Source: an uncultured Sterolibacterium sp. (GTDB lineage Bacteria > Pseudomonadota > Gammaproteobacteria > Burkholderiales > Rhodocyclaceae). Taken from it: DNA of 64,000 bases. Below, in pieces: positions 21,105-30,409 of the stretch. Location of the stretch: NCBI GenBank assembly GCA_903832735.1, contig CAILCO010000069.1, positions 25,361-89,360 of the forward strand, read 5' to 3'. The notes under the pieces are model-generated. The model was not told where the DNA came from. It searched no databases and saw nothing but the letters and a program-made list of their open reading frames with translations. Position 1 is the stretch's first letter; the number at the start of each line of letters is the position of its first letter. The position numbers were made by a program, and so were the translations under genes.

Positions 21105-21548
21105 ATGCAAGCGCGCACCCTTAACGACTGCCTGAATGCCGATGAGACGATGGCGCGGCTTGCCGCCCACGCCGGGCGCTTGTTGAAGCTGCAACGCATT
21201 ATCGAAACGGCGGTGCCCACTGCACTTGCGCAATCCTGCCGGGTCGCCAATTACAAGCTGGGTGTTGTTATTATTCACGCCGACAACGGCGCGGTGGCCA
21301 CGAAGCTGCGGCAGATAGCGCCCAGCCTCAGCGACGAATTGCGTACAAGAGGCAGCGAGGTTACCGAAATCCGCATCAAGGTGCAACCCCTGGCCGGGAT
21401 ACCACCCCCTTCTATCGGCACAACCGTTGCCACCATTAGCGCAGAGGCGAAGCAAGGACTAACATCCCTATCGTCTCAACTGCCCGAGGGTTCCCCACTG
21501 AAGGAGGCTTTGCTGCGTTTGATCAGTAAGTCCAAGTCGTCGGACTGA
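21105..21548 (+). CDS. dciA: DciA-like DUF721 protein
   Basis: The 147-residue product has the DUF721 (DciA) domain of roughly residues 20-100 (LLKLQRIIETAVPTALAQSC, VVIIHADNGAVATKLRQIAP, EIRIKVQP). DciA is the ancestral loader or partner of replicative helicase DnaB in bacteria that lack DnaC. It is divergent to the M23 gene and convergent with the lpxC-linked small gene. Family assignment rests on domain pattern and the conserved secA-M23-dciA-lpxC order. Confidence 0.85.
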   Translation: MQARTLNDCLNADETMARLAAHAGRLLKLQRIIETAVPTALAQSCRVANYKLGVVIIHADNGAVATKLRQIAPSLSDELRTRGSEVTEIRIKVQPLAGIPPPSIGTTVATISAEAKQGLTSLSSQLPEGSPLKEALLRLISKSKSSD

Positions 21549-21556
21549 AGCCCAAC

Positions 21557-21739
21557 CTACAGAACAACGACGCGTTCCAGGGCCAGCAGCGCCAGGAAAA
21601 CCAGGGCGACGATCAACGCGTATTTCGCGAGGCGCGCCGCGAGTTGCAGATAGCGTCTATCGCCGGTAAACAGGAAAGCCGTGATGCCGCTGGCGATGGC
21701 GATCGCGGCCAGTACCCCGACTATGCGTAAAAGCAGCAT
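21557..21739 (-). CDS. Small two-helix membrane protein next to lpxC
   Basis: A 60-residue protein with two hydrophobic segments, about residues 1-25 (MLLLRIVGVLAAIAIASGITA) and 37-57, joined by a basic loop (TGDRRYLQLAARLAKY). It starts directly after the lpxC stop codon, so it is almost certainly co-transcribed and co-translated with lpxC. Function is unknown. Similar small membrane ORFs are often seen at this place in relatives. Confidence 0.78.
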   Translation of the reverse strand: MLLLRIVGVLAAIAIASGITAFLFTGDRRYLQLAARLAKYALIVALVFLALLALERVVVL

Positions 21740-22663
21740 TCAGGTCGGCGCGGCCGCAAGCGGATAGAGTTGCAGGACCGCCTGGGGAATCTCTTCGGTG
21801 CGGGGGAAGGTGACGAACTCCCAGGCCGCCTGGTCGGCGAGCAGGGCGCGCAACAGCGCATTGTTGAGGGCGTGGCCGGACTTGTGCGCGGAGAATGAGG
21901 CGAGCAACGGGTGGCCGACCAGATACAAATCGCCGATGGCATCGAGCAACTTGTGCTTCGCAAACTCGTCCGCATAACGCAGGCCGTCGGTATTCAGCAC
22001 CCGGTACTCGTCCATGACAATGGCATTGTCCAGACTACCGCCCAGAGCCAGGCCTTTGTCGCGCATCAGTTCGACGTCCTGCATGAAGCCGAAAGTACGG
22101 GCGCGCGCCACCTCGCGGACGTAGGAATGTTGGGCGAAATCGACCGTCGCGGTGGTGCCCGACTGACTCACCGCCGGATGATTGAAAGCGATCGAGAAGG
22201 TCAGGCGAAAGCCTTCGTAGGGTTCGAGCTTCGCCCATTTGTCGCCGTCCTTCACCTCGACCGACTTCTTCACGCGGAGGAATTTTTTCGCCGCGTCCTG
22301 TTCAAGGATGCCGGCGGACTGCAGCAGGAAGACGAAGGGCGCGGCGCTGCCGTCCATGATCGGCAGTTCGGCGGCATCGACATCGACGTACAGGTTGTCG
22401 ATACCCAGACCCGCGAGCGCCGACATCAGATGCTCGACCGTGGCAATCACCGCGCCATCGTGTTCGAGACAGGAGGCGAGACGGGTATCGCCGACGGCGA
22501 AAGGATCGGCCTTGAGTTCGACTGGCGGATCGAGGTCGACCCGGCGAAACACGATGCCGGTTCCTGCCGCTGCGGGACGCATCACGATCGTCACCTTGAC
22601 GCCGCTGTGCAAGCCGACGCCGGTGGCGCGAACGAGTGTCTTGAGGGTACGCTGCTTGAGCAT
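21740..22663 (-). CDS. lpxC: UDP-3-O-acyl-N-acetylglucosamine deacetylase
   Basis: LpxC does the committed step of lipid A synthesis, a zinc-dependent deacetylation. The 307-residue product starts [21 protein letters not shown] and keeps the zinc ligands and catalytic residues: [16 protein letters not shown] (His), ...[17 protein letters not shown] (His and Asp) and the GHALNN histidine. It follows ftsZ on the same strand, the standard end of the dcw region in Proteobacteria. Two hairpins lie between ftsZ and lpxC. Confidence 0.97.
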   Translation of the reverse strand: MLKQRTLKTLVRATGVGLHSGVKVTIVMRPAAAGTGIVFRRVDLDPPVELKADPFAVGDTRLASCLEHDGAVIATVEHLMSALAGLGIDNLYVDVDAAELPIMDGSAAPFVFLLQSAGILEQDAAKKFLRVKKSVEVKDGDKWAKLEPYEGFRLTFSIAFNHPAVSQSGTTATVDFAQHSYVREVARARTFGFMQDVELMRDKGLALGGSLDNAIVMDEYRVLNTDGLRYADEFAKHKLLDAIGDLYLVGHPLLASFSAHKSGHALNNALLRALLADQAAWEFVTFPRTEEIPQAVLQLYPLAAAPT

Positions 22664-22694
22664 GACAGGAACGCTATGGCAGAGAGGCGAATTC

Positions 22695-22765
22695 TAACAT
22701 AGCGGTCCTGTCAGCACGGCTGACGTGGCCTCAAGCAGGCCTCAGTCCGCCTGCTTGCGCAGGAA
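22695..22765 (-). other. Hairpins at the ftsZ-lpxC junction
   Basis: On the minus strand, AAGCAGGC and GCCTGCTT form an 8-bp stem around the ftsZ stop codon. A second stem GTCAGC/GCTGAC follows. Neither has a T-run, so they look more like processing or attenuation structures than simple terminators. Confidence 0.5.
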
Positions 22766-23908
22766 CGCCGGTATGTCGTACTTGTCGACGCCGCTCGCCG
22801 TCATGGCATCGACGGCGGCATTGCGGGCGCCGCTGCGGCCGGACTGGAAGACCGCAGGCAAACCGAGGTCGAGACTGCCGCTGACGGCTTCGTAGGTGCG
22901 GTCATCGGTGCCGGTACGCAGCGTCGGCACGACGCTGATCGCCGGCTTGTTCTGCGGTTTGGCGATGGCGCCGCCCAGGCCGGTGGCCACGACGGTGACG
23001 CGCAACTGGTCTTCCATGCCCTCCTCGAATACCGTGCCGAAAATGATCGTGGCGTCGGGCGCCGCATAGTTGCGGATGGTGTTCATGACCTCCTTCACCT
23101 CCTTCATGCCGAGGGACAGGCTGGAGGTGATGTTGACCAGAACGCCGCGCGCACCTGACAGTTCGATGCCTTCGAGCAGCGGACTGGACACGGCCTGCTC
23201 GGCGGCGATGCGGGCGCGATCGACGCCGGCGGCGGTGGCCGAACCCATCATCGCCTTGCCCATCTCGCCCATCACGGTACGGACATCCTCGAAGTCGACG
23301 TTCACCAGGCCGGGCACGTTGATGATCTCGGCGATGCCGCCGACCGCGTTCTTGAGCACGTTGTCCGCTGACTTGAATGCGTCGATCATGCTGACCTCAT
23401 CCCCGAGCACTTCCATCAGCTTCTCGTTCAGAATCACGATCAGCGAATCGACATGCTGGGCCAGTTCGGCCAGGCCCTGTTCGGCCAGACTCATGCGTCT
23501 GCCCTCGTATTCGAAAGGCTTGGTGACCACGGCGACGGTGAGTATCCCCAGTTCGCGCGCCACTTCCGCGATGATCGGCGCAGCCCCGGTGCCGGTGCCG
23601 CCGCCCATGCCCGCGGTGATGAACACCATATGCGCGCCGGAGAGCGCTTCGGCGATGCGCTCGCGCTCGGCGGTGGCCAGGTCGCGCGCACGTTCCGGCT
23701 TGCCGCCGGCGCCCAGACCCGCGCCAAACTGCAGCTTGATGTTGGCGGAGCTCTTCTTCAGCGCCTGGCCATCGGTATTAGCGCAGATGAACTCCACGCC
23801 CTGCACGCCTTCGCGGATCATGTGTTCAACGGCATTGCCACCCGCTCCGCCGACGCCGATGACCTTGATGATGGTTGCACTCGGATCCTTGTCTATGATT
23901 TCAAACAT
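22742..23908 (-). CDS. ftsZ: Cell division protein FtsZ
   Basis: FtsZ is the tubulin-like GTPase that forms the Z ring. The 388-residue product has the GTP-binding GVGGAGGNAVEHMI, the tubulin signature AGMGGGTGTGAAPIIAE and the synergy region NVDFEDVRTVM. A short linker leads to the C-terminal peptide DKYDIPAFLRKQAD, the FtsA/ZipA-binding tail. It lies 25 bp after ftsA and is the last division gene before lpxC. Confidence 0.98.
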   Translation of the reverse strand: MFEIIDKDPSATIIKVIGVGGAGGNAVEHMIREGVQGVEFICANTDGQALKKSSANIKLQFGAGLGAGGKPERARDLATAERERIAEALSGAHMVFITAGMGGGTGTGAAPIIAEVARELGILTVAVVTKPFEYEGRRMSLAEQGLAELAQHVDSLIVILNEKLMEVLGDEVSMIDAFKSADNVLKNAVGGIAEIINVPGLVNVDFEDVRTVMGEMGKAMMGSATAAGVDRARIAAEQAVSSPLLEGIELSGARGVLVNITSSLSLGMKEVKEVMNTIRNYAAPDATIIFGTVFEEGMEDQLRVTVVATGLGGAIAKPQNKPAISVVPTLRTGTDDRTYEAVSGSLDLGLPAVFQSGRSGARNAAVDAMTASGVDKYDIPAFLRKQAD

Positions 23909-23933
23909 GCTCGCCTCCCTGTAGAAACTACAA

Positions 23934-25163
23934 TCAAAAATTCTTCCCGAACCAAGAGCGCATCCGCGCCAGGACCTGCTTGAAGCTCGTGGTACCTTGC
24001 ACCTTGAGTCCGCGCTTTTTCTGCGCCATACCTTCCAGCATCAGTCCCATCGCCGTCGAATAGCGCGGATTGCGCACGATGTCCTTGAGGTTGCCGTCGT
24101 AGTGAGGCATACCGAGCTTGACCGTGTTGTGGAAGATCTCCTCGCCGAGTTGGACCATGCCGGGCATCGCGGACGCCCCGCCGGTCAGCACGATGCCGGC
24201 GCGCAGCAGACGCTCGTAGCCGCACTTCCTCAACTCGTCCTGCACTTTCTGGAATATTTCCTCGGCGCGCGGCTGAATCACGCCTGCCAGCGTCTGCCGC
24301 GACAACTGGGTAGATGGGCGGTCGCCGACGCCGGGCACCTCGATCATTTCCCCCGCGTCGGCCATTTGATGCAGCGCGACGCCGTAGCGGATCTTGATTT
24401 CCTCGGCATCCTGGGTCGAGGTGCGCAAGGCGATGGCGATGTCATTGGTGATCTGGTCGCCGGCGATGGCGATCACCGCCGTGTGGCGTATCGCGCCCTG
24501 GCTGAACACGGCGATGTCGGTGGTGCCGCCGCCGATGTCCACCAGGCAGACGCCGACATCGGTCTCGTCGTCGGTGAGCACGGCATGGCCCGAGGCCAGC
24601 GGCTGCAGCACCAGGTCGACCACTTCGAGGCCGCAGCGATGCACGCACTTGACGATGTTCTGCACCGAGGTGACGGCGCCGGTGACGATATGCACCCGCA
24701 CTTCGAGGCGCTTCGCGTCCATGCCGATCGGTTCCTTGACGCCGTCCTGACCATCGACGATGAACTCCTGGACCAGGGTGTGGAGGATCTGGTCGTCGGC
24801 CGAGATCGGCGTCGCATTGGCCGCCTCGATGGCGCGCTCGACATCGAGTTGCGTCACTTCCTTCTCGCGCACCACGGCCATGCCGTCGGAATCCTTGCTC
24901 TTGATATGGCTGCCGGCAATGCCGGTATAGACTTCCTTCACCTTGCAGTCGGCCATCAGCTCCACTTCCTGGATGGCGCGCGAGATGGCATTCACCGTTG
25001 CTTCGATATTGACCACCACGCCCTTCTTCAGGCCGCGCGACTCCTGGCTGCCGATGCCCAGGATGGACAGCTTCCCTTCCGCCGTCAGTTCTCCGACGAT
25101 GGCGAAGATCTTCGACGTGCCGATGTCGAGGCCGACGATCAGATCCTTGGTTTCCTTGCTCAT
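23934..25163 (-). CDS. ftsA: Cell division protein FtsA
   Basis: FtsA is the actin-like ATPase that tethers FtsZ to the membrane and recruits late division proteins. The 409-residue product shows the phosphate-1 motif VGLDIGTSKI, the SHS2-like 1C domain, CLVDIGGGTTDIAVF (phosphate 2), VLTGGASAMPGM (adenosine motif), and an amphipathic C-terminus (VLARMRSWFGKNF) for membrane binding. The start MSKETKDLI is preferred over an ATG 30 bp upstream that would overlap ftsQ. Confidence 0.97.
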   Translation of the reverse strand: MSKETKDLIVGLDIGTSKIFAIVGELTAEGKLSILGIGSQESRGLKKGVVVNIEATVNAISRAIQEVELMADCKVKEVYTGIAGSHIKSKDSDGMAVVREKEVTQLDVERAIEAANATPISADDQILHTLVQEFIVDGQDGVKEPIGMDAKRLEVRVHIVTGAVTSVQNIVKCVHRCGLEVVDLVLQPLASGHAVLTDDETDVGVCLVDIGGGTTDIAVFSQGAIRHTAVIAIAGDQITNDIAIALRTSTQDAEEIKIRYGVALHQMADAGEMIEVPGVGDRPSTQLSRQTLAGVIQPRAEEIFQKVQDELRKCGYERLLRAGIVLTGGASAMPGMVQLGEEIFHNTVKLGMPHYDGNLKDIVRNPRYSTAMGLMLEGMAQKKRGLKVQGTTSFKQVLARMRSWFGKNF

Positions 25164-25185
25164 GAGTTGCCTGGGAATAGCTTGT

Positions 25186-26013
25186 TCATGCATTGCCTTT
25201 ATCGTGATGACCGGAGCGCAGCGCGAAGCCGTTGGGATAGCGCATGTCGATCGCGGCGATGGGAGTTTGCAGACGCGCCTTGAGCGCGCCGTAAGTGCCG
25301 ACGAAACGGGAGAGGCGTTCTTCTATCGGGTATTTCGGCTGATCGCGACCGAGTTCCAGGACCAGTCCGTCGTCCAGCCGCAACTGCCACGCCTGGCGCG
25401 GCGACAACGCCACCACGCGCGGCGTGCGCTGGAGCGGCAGGAGCAAGGCCGAGAATTGCTGGTAGCGCGAGAGCAGCAGCGCCGCGCTGCCTTCCGGACC
25501 GGCGAGCAGGGGCAAGGCCGCCTGCGCCGCGGTAAGCGGAGCGACAAATACCTCGCCATGACCATTGACCAGGCGCGCTTCGTCCGTACCATGCAGCCAG
25601 CGGGCGGCGGCGGCATGCTCCTCTATCGTCACTTCGATGCCGTCGGGCCAATGGCGCCGCACCGAAGCGTGACGAACCCAGGCCTGCTGCTCGATCGCGC
25701 CGCGCACGCTGTCGAGATTCACGGTGAAGAAATTGCCGGCGAGCGAACTGCGCGCCGCGTACTCGATCTGGGCCCGGGTCACTTGTACCGGCGCATTCAT
25801 CACCAGCACCTGGCGCAGCGGAAAAAACGGCAGACGGGTCACTTGCAGCAGCATCGCCCAGAGCAACGCGGCGCCGCCCAGAAGCAGCAGCACATCGGCG
25901 ATCAGGGTCAGCAACTGCGGCCGGTCCCAGATGCCATCCGGCGCTTGCGCCGCCGCCCTGGCCTGGCGCCGCGCCTTCGCGTCTTTCCGGTTGAGGCTGC
26001 CGAATTTAGCCAA
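25186..26013 (-). CDS. ftsQ: Cell division protein FtsQ
   Basis: FtsQ is the bitopic division protein that bridges early and late divisome parts through FtsB/FtsL. The 275-residue product has a basic cytoplasmic N-terminus, one membrane segment at about residues 36-57 (IADVLLLLGGAALLWAML), then a POTRA domain (FPLRQVLVMNAP...WVRHASVRRHWPDGIEVTIEEH) and the FtsQ beta domain. It starts 8 bp inside the end of ddlB. Confidence 0.95.
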   Translation of the reverse strand: MAKFGSLNRKDAKARRQARAAAQAPDGIWDRPQLLTLIADVLLLLGGAALLWAMLLQVTRLPFFPLRQVLVMNAPVQVTRAQIEYAARSSLAGNFFTVNLDSVRGAIEQQAWVRHASVRRHWPDGIEVTIEEHAAAARWLHGTDEARLVNGHGEVFVAPLTAAQAALPLLAGPEGSAALLLSRYQQFSALLLPLQRTPRVVALSPRQAWQLRLDDGLVLELGRDQPKYPIEERLSRFVGTYGALKARLQTPIAAIDMRYPNGFALRSGHHDKGNA

Positions 26014-26917
26014 GGCGGGCCTCCGCCAGTATGCCCAGCGCCAGTTCTGAGAAACTCATGCCGGCGGCGCGCGCCGCCATCGGCACCAGCGAGTGGTCGG
26101 TCATGCCCGGCACGGTATTCATTTCGAGCAGAAAGAATCGCCCGTCCGGCCGCAGTATCAGATCCAGGCGCCCCCAACCGCGACAGCCGAGCGCGCGAAA
26201 TGCCGCGAGGCAGACGCGGTGGATCTCCGCCGCTATCTCCGGCGCGATGGGAGCGGGACAGTGATAGCGCACCGCATCGGTGAAATACTTGTTGTGATAA
26301 TCGTAGGCGCCTTGCGGTGCGTCGATGCGCACCAGGGGCAGGACCCGCTCGCCCAGAAACGCCGCCGTCAGTTCCTGGCCGGCCACGAATTCCTCGGCCA
26401 GCACCAGCGGATCGTAGCCGGCCGCAGCCGCATAGGCCGGCGCCATGGCGGCGAGACTATCGACCCGGCTCACCCCGAGCGAAGAGCCCTCCCGCGCCGG
26501 TTTGACGATCAGGGGCAGGCCCAGTTCATCGGCGACCTTCGCCAGGTCCGTTTGACGATCGAGCATCTGATAACGCGGCGAAGGCAAGCCGCTAGCGAGC
26601 CAGATCATCTTGCTGCGCCACTTGTCCATGGCGATGGCGGAGGCCATGACGCCGCTGCCGGTGTACGGAATAGCCAGTGTTTCCAGCGCCCCCTGCACCG
26701 TGCCATCCTCGCCGTAGCGCCCATGCAAGGCGATGAAGGCGCGGGCGTAGCCTTCCGTTTTCAGGTCCCAGAGGTTCCGCGCCGACGGATCGAAGGCATG
26801 GGCGTCCACGCCCTCGCGCAGCAACGCGGCGAGTACCGCCTTGCCCGAGAGCAGGGAAATTTCCCGCTCCGCCGATGATCCGCCCATCAATACCGCCACC
26901 TTGCCAAAGTCATTCAT
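26006..26917 (-). CDS. ddlB: D-alanine--D-alanine ligase
   Basis: This ATP-grasp enzyme makes the D-Ala-D-Ala dipeptide for peptidoglycan. The 303-residue product shows GKVAVLMGGSSAEREISLLSG, HGRYGEDGTVQGALE, the ATP-grasp lysine and glycine loop in KPAREGSSLGVSRV, and the metal-binding LDLILRPDGRFFLLEMNTVPGM split over RLDLILR and LEMNTVPGMT. It overlaps murB and ftsQ by 8 bp each, as expected in the dcw cluster. Confidence 0.97.
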   Translation of the reverse strand: MNDFGKVAVLMGGSSAEREISLLSGKAVLAALLREGVDAHAFDPSARNLWDLKTEGYARAFIALHGRYGEDGTVQGALETLAIPYTGSGVMASAIAMDKWRSKMIWLASGLPSPRYQMLDRQTDLAKVADELGLPLIVKPAREGSSLGVSRVDSLAAMAPAYAAAAGYDPLVLAEEFVAGQELTAAFLGERVLPLVRIDAPQGAYDYHNKYFTDAVRYHCPAPIAPEIAAEIHRVCLAAFRALGCRGWGRLDLILRPDGRFFLLEMNTVPGMTDHSLVPMAARAAGMSFSELALGILAEARLG

Positions 26918-27836
26918 TGCGCAATCTTTCCCCGACTATCCGCACTTCGCGCCGCAATTCCACGCCGAATTTTTCGCCCACCACGTCCCTGACATGGTCG
27001 ATTAGCATTTCTATCTCACTGGCCGTCGCCGCGCTGTCCGAATTAACGATGAAATTGCTGTGCATTTCCGAGACTCGCGCGCCGCCGATGGTGCAGCCCT
27101 TCAGCCCGGCCGCCTCGATCAGTCGGGCGGCATGATCGCCGGGCGGGTTGCGGAATACCGAACCGGCATTGGCCAGGGACAGCGGCTGGCTCTTGATGCG
27201 GCTCTCCAGCAAGGCCCGGATGCGCTCCCGGGCGGCCGGGCCATCGCCCGGGGGGAAACGCAGCCAGGCTCCGGCGAACCATTCGTCGCAGGCGGCGTTG
27301 AGGCCGACATGCCGATAGGCGACGCTGAACTCGGAGGGATTGCGCTCGATCAATGCGCCGTGACGATCGACCATCAGGAGTTTTTCCACGAAGTCCCAGG
27401 TCTCATGGCCGTAGCATCCGGCGTTCATCGCCAGGGCACCGCCGACGGTGCCCGGCACGCCGGCGAGAAACTCGGCATCGGAGAAGTCGTGGTTGGCGGC
27501 AAAGCGCGCGAGTTTGGGGCTCGCCACGCCGGCCTCGGCATAGATCAGGCCGGACGCTTCCAGGCGCAGCGTTTTCAATGCGCCGTGGGTGAACACTGCG
27601 GTGCCGTCGAAGCCGCCGTCGCGCACCAGGAGGTTGCTGCCCAGACCGACGAAGAGCAGCGGTTCGTCATGGCGCAGGTTGTGCAGGAATGCGCCCAGGT
27701 CATCGCGGTCGGCGGGGAAATAGGCCCGCGCGATCGCACCGCCGGCACGCCACGAGACATGTTGCGCCATCGCCAGATCGACGCGGAACTCGCCGCGCAG
27801 TGGCATTTTCGCCGTGGGGGGAGTGACGGGAGTCAT
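26910..27836 (-). CDS. murB: UDP-N-acetylenolpyruvoylglucosamine reductase
   Basis: MurB is the FAD enzyme that reduces enolpyruvyl-UDP-GlcNAc to UDP-MurNAc with NADPH. The 308-residue type II enzyme has [13 protein letters not shown], the FAD-binding [20 protein letters not shown]-like [27 protein letters not shown] (catalytic Ser) and [10 protein letters not shown]. It starts in an ATGA-type overlap with murC and overlaps ddlB. Confidence 0.97.
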   Translation of the reverse strand: MTPVTPPTAKMPLRGEFRVDLAMAQHVSWRAGGAIARAYFPADRDDLGAFLHNLRHDEPLLFVGLGSNLLVRDGGFDGTAVFTHGALKTLRLEASGLIYAEAGVASPKLARFAANHDFSDAEFLAGVPGTVGGALAMNAGCYGHETWDFVEKLLMVDRHGALIERNPSEFSVAYRHVGLNAACDEWFAGAWLRFPPGDGPAARERIRALLESRIKSQPLSLANAGSVFRNPPGDHAARLIEAAGLKGCTIGGARVSEMHSNFIVNSDSAATASEIEMLIDHVRDVVGEKFGVELRREVRIVGERLRNE

Positions 27837-29227
27837 TGCTTAGTCAGCACCAGTTTTCCCGCCACGGCACCGATCGATCCGGCGCCCATGGTGATCACCA
27901 CGTCGCCGTCGCGCGCGGCGTCCTTGATCATCTGCGGCATGGCCGCGATGTCATCGACGAACAACGGTTCGACCTTGCCGGCGACGCGAATTGCCCGCAC
28001 CAGCGCGCGGGCGTCCGCCGCGACGATCGGCGCCTCGCCTGCGGCATAGACCTCGGCCAGCAACAGGCTGTCGATGCTCGAAAGCACCTTGACGAAATCC
28101 TCGAAGCAATCCCGGGTCCGGCTGTAGCGGTGCGGCTGAAAGGCCAGCACCAGGCGCCGCCCCGGGAAGGCGCCGCGCGCCGCGGCGAGCGTCGCCCGCA
28201 TCTCCGCCGGGTGATGGCCGTAATCGTCGATCAGAGTGAAGCTGCCGCCGGCCTCGAGGGGGATCTCGCCGTAACGCTGGAAGCGCCGGCCGACGCCCTT
28301 GAACTCGGCCAGAGCCTTGATGATCGCCGCATCGGCCACGCCCACTTCGCTGGCCACGGCGATCGCCGCGAGGGCGTTTTGCACGTTATGCAGGCCCGGC
28401 AGATTGAGCGTCACCGGAAAGCGGCTGAGACTGCCGTTTTCGCGCACGCAATCGAAACGCATCAGGCCGCCGTCCACCGCCACATTCTCGGCGCGGACGT
28501 TGGCCTGGGCCGAGAGGCCGTAGCGCACGATCTGTTTCGACACTTGCGGCATGATCTCGCAGAGGTTGGCATCGTCGGCGCAAAGCACGGCGACGCCGTA
28601 GAACGGCAGATGCTGAAGAAACTCGACGAAGGCCTGCTTGAGCCGGTTGAAATCGTGGCCGTAGGTCTCCATGTGATCGGCATCGATGTTGGTGACGACG
28701 GCGATCACCGGCTGCAGGTGGAGAAACGAGGCATCCGACTCGTCGGCCTCGGCGACCAGGAACTCGCCTTGGCCCAGGCGCGCATTGGCACCGGCCGAGT
28801 TCAGCCGGCCGCCGATGACGAAGGTCGGATCGAGACCGCCTTCGGCCAGGATGCTGGCGATCAGGCTGGTCGTGGTGGTCTTGCCATGGGTGCCGGCCAC
28901 GGCAATGCCCTGCTTCAGGCGCATCAATTCGGCGAGCATCAGGGCACGCGGCACCACCGGTATGCCTTTTTCGCGAGCCGCCAGGACTTCCGGATTGTCC
29001 GCCCGGACCGCCGTGGAAACGACGACGGCATCAACGCCGGCGATGTTTTCGCGCGCATGGCCCAGGGCGATACTCACGCCCAGCGCCGCCAGGCGCCGGC
29101 TGGCGGCGCTGTCGGCGAGATCGGAGCCGCTCACCTGATAGCCCTGGTTCACCAGCACTTCGGCAATGCCGCTCATGCCCGAACCGCCGATACCGACGAA
29201 ATGTATCCGTTGGATCTTATGTTTCAT
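27833..29227 (-). CDS. murC: UDP-N-acetylmuramate--L-alanine ligase
   Basis: MurC adds L-Ala to UDP-MurNAc. The 464-residue Mur ligase starts [20 protein letters not shown] (Rossmann loop) and contains the P-loop [24 protein letters not shown], and the [14 protein letters not shown] signature. The start is odd. The usual ATGA overlap with murG is occupied by a second, degenerate copy of the murC 5' end, and 120 bp separate the two start codons. The present start codon lies in the loop of a perfect 17-bp inverted repeat with no good ribosome-binding site. The protein itself is intact. Confidence 0.96.
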   Translation of the reverse strand: MKHKIQRIHFVGIGGSGMSGIAEVLVNQGYQVSGSDLADSAASRRLAALGVSIALGHARENIAGVDAVVVSTAVRADNPEVLAAREKGIPVVPRALMLAELMRLKQGIAVAGTHGKTTTTSLIASILAEGGLDPTFVIGGRLNSAGANARLGQGEFLVAEADESDASFLHLQPVIAVVTNIDADHMETYGHDFNRLKQAFVEFLQHLPFYGVAVLCADDANLCEIMPQVSKQIVRYGLSAQANVRAENVAVDGGLMRFDCVRENGSLSRFPVTLNLPGLHNVQNALAAIAVASEVGVADAAIIKALAEFKGVGRRFQRYGEIPLEAGGSFTLIDDYGHHPAEMRATLAAARGAFPGRRLVLAFQPHRYSRTRDCFEDFVKVLSSIDSLLLAEVYAAGEAPIVAADARALVRAIRVAGKVEPLFVDDIAAMPQMIKDAARDGDVVITMGAGSIGAVAGKLVLTKQ

Positions 29228-29252
29228 GGCGTGTCTCGTCGGTATCGGCGGT
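29183..29252 (-). promoter_or_regulatory. Perfect 17-bp inverted repeat enclosing the murC start codon
   Basis: Arms ACCGCCGATACCGACGA (29183-29199) and TCGTCGGTATCGGCGGT (29236-29252) are fully complementary; the 36-nt loop contains the murC ATG and the bases just upstream. One arm is murC codons 10-15, the other lies upstream of the gene. The mRNA hairpin would sequester the initiation region. Two further perfect hairpins follow at 29253-29271 (GCGCGGCG/CGCCGCGC) and 29289-29312 (GAGCACGCGC/GCGCGTGCTC). Confidence 0.85.
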
Positions 29253-29348
29253 GCGCGGCGTTTCGCCGCGCTGCCGCCCCATGCAGGCGAGCACGCGCCT
29301 GCGCGCGTGCTCAGCGACTACATGAATGCGCTGGATGTTATGTTTCAT
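29217..29348 (-). CDS. 43-codon ORF between murG and murC, formed by duplication of the murC 5' end
   Basis: Its start codon overlaps the murG stop as ATGA, the place where murC normally begins. The first nine residues MKHNIQRIH match murC's MKHKIQRIH, and 27 of 33 bases are identical to the murC 5' end. After that the frame runs through palindromic DNA and stops 8 bp inside murC. Translation of this ORF would melt the hairpin over the murC start and deliver ribosomes to it, so it may act as a coupling leader. It could also be only a scar of an insertion. No function of the peptide is suggested. Confidence 0.6.
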   Translation of the reverse strand: MKHNIQRIHVVAEHARRRVLACMGRQRGETPRTADTDETRHET

Positions 29349-30409
29349 AGCTCGCCTTTCGCCAACTCCATGCACGCCCGGGCCACCGTCGCGGTGGCGT
29401 CGGGCCTGGCCAGTTCGCGCGCCTTCTCGGCCATTTGCAGCAATTGGCCGCGCGTCAGGTTACGCATCAGGGACAGCGTCTGCGGCGTCATTTCGTCCTG
29501 CGGCAACAGGATCGCGGCGCCGGCATTGGCCAGGAAGCGCGCGTTGGCGCTCTGGTGATCGTCGACCGCATGGGGGAAAGGCACCAGGATGCTGGCCACC
29601 CCTGCGGCGGCCAGCTCGGCGACGGTCAGCGCGCCGGCGCGGCAGATGACCAGATCGGCCCATTCGTAGGCGCCGGCCATGTCCTCGATGAAGGCGACGC
29701 AGTTGGCGGCCAGCCCGGCCGCCGCGTAGTTGCATTTGAGCTCCTCGAGATGTTTTCCGCCCGACTGGTGCACGACCTGCGGCCGATCCCCCTCAGCCAG
29801 CAGCGCCAGCGCCTTGGGCACCTGCTCGTTGAGCACGGCGGCGCCGAGGCTGCCGCCCAGTACCAGCAGATGCAAGGGGCCCTCGCGACCAGCGAAGCGC
29901 TGTGCCGGCTCTGGCAATGCGGCGATCTCGGAGCGCAACGGGTTGCCGACCCATACTCCCTTCGCCAGCGTCCCGGGGAAACCGGTCAGGACCCGGTCGG
30001 CCAGGCCCGACAGGACTCGGTTGGCCAGCCCCGCCACGGAGTTCTGCTCATGCAGCACCAGCGGCCTGCGCGCAAGCGCCGCCATCACGCCGCCGGGGAA
30101 ACTGATGAAGCCGCCCATGCCAAGCACGACGTCGGGGCGGATCCGCGCCAGCGCCCTGCCCGCCTGCCAGAACGCGGCAAGCAGATTGAAGGGCAGCATC
30201 AGTTTGCGCATCAACCCCTTGCCGCGCAGCGCGGCAAAGCGCAAGGGCACCAGTTCGTAGCGACGCGCTGGCACCAGTTGGGCCTCCATGCCGTCGGGAT
30301 TGCCCAGCCAGAGTACGCGCCAGTCCCGATCCCGGACATAATCGGCGACCGCCAGACCGGGAAAGATGTGGCCGCCTGTACCTCCGGCCATGATCAGCAG
30401 GGTCTTCAT
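29345..30409 (-). CDS. murG: Undecaprenyldiphospho-muramoylpentapeptide beta-N-acetylglucosaminyltransferase
   Basis: MurG makes lipid II from lipid I on the inner face of the membrane. The 354-residue GT28 enzyme starts [20 protein letters not shown] and has [29 protein letters not shown], the second G-loop LVLGGSLGA, and the UDP-GlcNAc-binding [17 protein letters not shown]...[10 protein letters not shown]. It starts in an ATGA overlap with ftsW. Its own stop codon overlaps a vestigial murC-like start rather than murC itself. Confidence 0.97.
   Translation of the reverse strand: MKTLLIMAGGTGGHIFPGLAVADYVRDRDWRVLWLGNPDGMEAQLVPARRYELVPLRFAALRGKGLMRKLMLPFNLLAAFWQAGRALARIRPDVVLGMGGFISFPGGVMAALARRPLVLHEQNSVAGLANRVLSGLADRVLTGFPGTLAKGVWVGNPLRSEIAALPEPAQRFAGREGPLHLLVLGGSLGAAVLNEQVPKALALLAEGDRPQVVHQSGGKHLEELKCNYAAAGLAANCVAFIEDMAGAYEWADLVICRAGALTVAELAAAGVASILVPFPHAVDDHQSANARFLANAGAAILLPQDEMTPQTLSLMRNLTRGQLLQMAEKARELARPDATATVARACMELAKGEL

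Noticed and set aside
27836..29350. Open frame of about 500 codons opposite murC
   Set aside because: Shadow of murC; no family motif, no ribosome-binding site, and murC is certain.
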